A stretch of 6,594 nt of DNA from NCBI GenBank assembly GCA_903834675.1, contig CAILKC010000266.1, positions 1 to 6,594 of the forward strand. The letters are read 5' to 3'. A program made the translations under genes and the position numbers. This DNA comes from an uncultured Victivallales bacterium (GTDB taxonomy: Bacteria; Verrucomicrobiota; Lentisphaeria; Oligosphaerales; JAFGRS01). The notes beneath the pieces are model-generated. The model was not told the origin of the DNA, searched no databases, and saw only the letters and a list, made by a program, of their open reading frames with translations. This document shows positions 5,728 to 6,594 of the stretch, in pieces (the stretch's first letter is position 1; every line of letters begins with the position of its first letter).

Positions 5728-6294
5728 TCACTCGGTCTTGGGGGTCACGGGCGCCGTGGGTTCAGCGCTGCGCCAGGGCGCCACACGGGCCTCATAGACG
5801 CTCTTCGATTGCAGGCCGAGAAGCCGGTCCTTCTGCTTCCCGTCAAGGAAGATGCGCACATCGGGAATGGAGCTCACCCCGTGGGCCTTGGCGAGGTCGC
5901 CGATCTTGTCCACGTTGACCTTCACCACCTTCACCTTGCCGACCCACTCGTCGGCCAGTTCGCTGAGCACCGGCAACAGCCGCTGGCAAGGGCCGCACCA
6001 GTCCGCGTAGAAATCCACCAAAACCGGCCCCTGCGCCTGTAAGACCTGGGCCTCGAACTCGGCGCTGGAGGTGATGACGAGCAGCTGCGGCGAAAGGGGC
6101 GCGTGGCGGCTGCCCTTGGCCCCCGAACGGTTTACGAAAGCGAAGCCGATCAGGCCGGCCATCAGGGCGCCGTAGAGGGCGCCCCGCAAGGGCGTGGCGG
6201 TCAACGGGCAACCCCCGCCTTCGCAACTCCGGGTGCTCCCCAACAAGGCGCCAGCGCCTGCACCCACAAGCACGATCATCAGTAACTTGATCAT
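5728..6294 (-). CDS. membrane-anchored thioredoxin with two-helix N-terminal domain
   Basis: This 188-residue protein joins a small membrane domain to a thioredoxin. Residues about 3-19 (KLLMIVLVGAGAGALLG) and 36-54 (LRGALYGALMAGLIGFAFV) are hydrophobic helices rich in Gly/Ala. Between them is RSCEGGGCPLTATP with Cys24 and Cys29. This pattern (Cys, Gly, CPLT, P, YGA) resembles the short membrane family DUF6132, identified from memory. Residues about 75-172 are the thioredoxin fold, with VLVDFYADWCGPC (active-site Cys100 and Cys103, buried acid Asp94) and the cis-proline loop SIPD (Pro144; Asp follows where Thr is usual). It should reduce or exchange disulfides at the membrane. With two helices and a cytoplasmic N-terminus the thioredoxin would face the cytoplasm, but topology is not certain. 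The tail (173-188) is Pro/Thr-rich. ATG 6294 is preferred over GTG 6297 because GGAGG lies six bases upstream of it. Confidence 0.9.
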   Translation of the reverse strand: MIKLLMIVLVGAGAGALLGSTRSCEGGGCPLTATPLRGALYGALMAGLIGFAFVNRSGAKGSRHAPLSPQLLVITSSAEFEAQVLQAQGPVLVDFYADWCGPCQRLLPVLSELADEWVGKVKVVKVNVDKIGDLAKAHGVSSIPDVRIFLDGKQKDRLLGLQSKSVYEARVAPWRSAEPTAPVTPKTE

Positions 6295-6300
6295 CACCCA

Positions 6301-6305
6301 CCTCC
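6301..6305 (-). promoter_or_regulatory. ribosome binding site of the thioredoxin gene
   Basis: GGAGG on the minus strand sits six bases before ATG 6294 but only three before GTG 6297. The spacing selects the ATG. Confidence 0.7.
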
Positions 6306-6390
6306 ATCAGCCGTGCGCCCGGCCCTGGTAGAGCCCCTCGCATGGAGGCGCTTCGCTACACTCAGTTACCGTCAGATCTACACCTTGTGG

Positions 6391-6594
6391 ACCGCAGGCC
6401 GAGCCCTGCGGTTCCAACCGTCGGTGGAATTCAGGTCTATAGTAGGCCCCTGTTTTCGACCTGTGCAATAAGAGAGTCCGTCTGAAGCGCTGAAGGCGCG
6501 CTGCCATACCAGCCCAGGGCAACGCCCTGGGAATAGAATGGTTATGGGTTTGAGCCCTGTAGGGGCGAGCCATCTACCCTACCTTCGCACCGAG
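6391..6594. repeat. hairpin-rich non-coding element upstream of the thioredoxin gene
   Basis: This stretch shows a run of clear inverted repeats. ACCGCAGG/CCTGCGGT (6391-6398 and 6405-6412) has a six-base loop. TTCCA/TGGAA with an inner CC/GG (6412-6429) directly follows. GCGC-TGAAG-GCGC lies at 6488-6500, CCCAGGGC-AAC-GCCCTGGG (6513-6531) is a perfect eight-pair stem, and GCCC-TGTAG-GGGC lies at 6554-6566. An 88-codon minus-strand frame (6573-6307) crosses it but has no family resemblance, and the hairpins explain the sequence better. It resembles dispersed REP-like intergenic elements; only one copy is visible, and the element may continue past the window edge. Bases 6306-6390 show nothing further. 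Confidence 0.5.
6439..6468 (-). promoter_or_regulatory. weak candidate promoter for the thioredoxin gene
   Basis: On the minus strand TTGCAC (6468-6463) and TACTAT (6444-6439) are 18 bases apart, about 145 bases before the thioredoxin ATG and inside the hairpin-rich element. Three and four of six bases match the sigma-70 hexamers. The support is weak. Confidence 0.18.

Noticed and set aside
4354..6042. A 562-codon plus-strand frame spanning manC, the gap and part of the thioredoxin gene
   Set aside because: It crosses several real minus-strand genes and their gap, and its product is a His/Arg/Gly-rich composition artefact.
6307..6573. An 88-codon minus-strand frame upstream of the thioredoxin gene
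   Set aside because: It lies across a run of hairpins, has no domain and no convincing ribosome binding site; a non-coding repeat is the simpler explanation.
1..6594. CRISPR array, tRNA, rRNA, phage or transposase genes
   Set aside because: I looked on both strands and saw no regularly spaced direct repeats with unique spacers, no cloverleaf with a T-arm signature, and no integrase, transposase or structural phage motifs.

Overview
The window is high-GC bacterial chromosomal DNA (about two thirds G+C by eye) carrying five well-supported protein genes. The organism cannot be fixed from sequence alone. A Gfo/Idh/MocA oxidoreductase of the 'THxLGP' type, a two-helix membrane segment fused to thioredoxin, and intergenic gaps with GC-rich hairpin repeats and 9-nt tandem repeats all fit environmental Planctomycetota, Lentisphaerota, Armatimonadota or similar lineages. 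That placement is inference from family knowledge, not a search result.

Layout. Bases 1-189 are a very G-rich stretch, possibly the 3' end of a gene entering from the left, with a strong G-quadruplex motif. Bases 190-545 hold no recognisable gene and form the leader of a class B DnaJ/CbpA-type co-chaperone (546-1556, +). A 312-base gap between convergent genes (1557-1868) contains two diverged copies of a 110-126 bp repeat with conserved hairpins. The rest is a minus-strand block read from right to left: membrane-anchored thioredoxin (6294-5728), mannose-1-phosphate guanylyltransferase ManC (5598-4489), Gfo/Idh/MocA oxidoreductase (4418-3165) and a spore-photoproduct-lyase-family radical SAM protein (3143-1869). 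The right end (about 6391-6594) is a non-coding, hairpin-rich region that looks like another dispersed repeat.

How the genes fit together. The oxidoreductase and radical SAM genes are separated by 21 bp and are almost certainly cotranscribed. ManC lies 70 bp upstream of the oxidoreductase, across a small tandem repeat and a palindrome, so a three-gene transcription unit is likely. ManC makes GDP-mannose, and the oxidoreductase probably acts on a sugar or sugar derivative, so these two may share carbohydrate metabolism. The radical SAM partner has no obvious place there. The DnaJ-like and thioredoxin genes are general protein-folding and redox functions.

I do not see a clear novel multi-gene system such as a defence island, CRISPR array, phage or insertion sequence. 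The most notable items are the two structured repeat regions, the SPL-like radical SAM protein that seems to lack the hydrogen-donor cysteine of true SPL and sits with sugar genes, the thioredoxin fusion, and the oxidoreductase without the usual EKP lysine.
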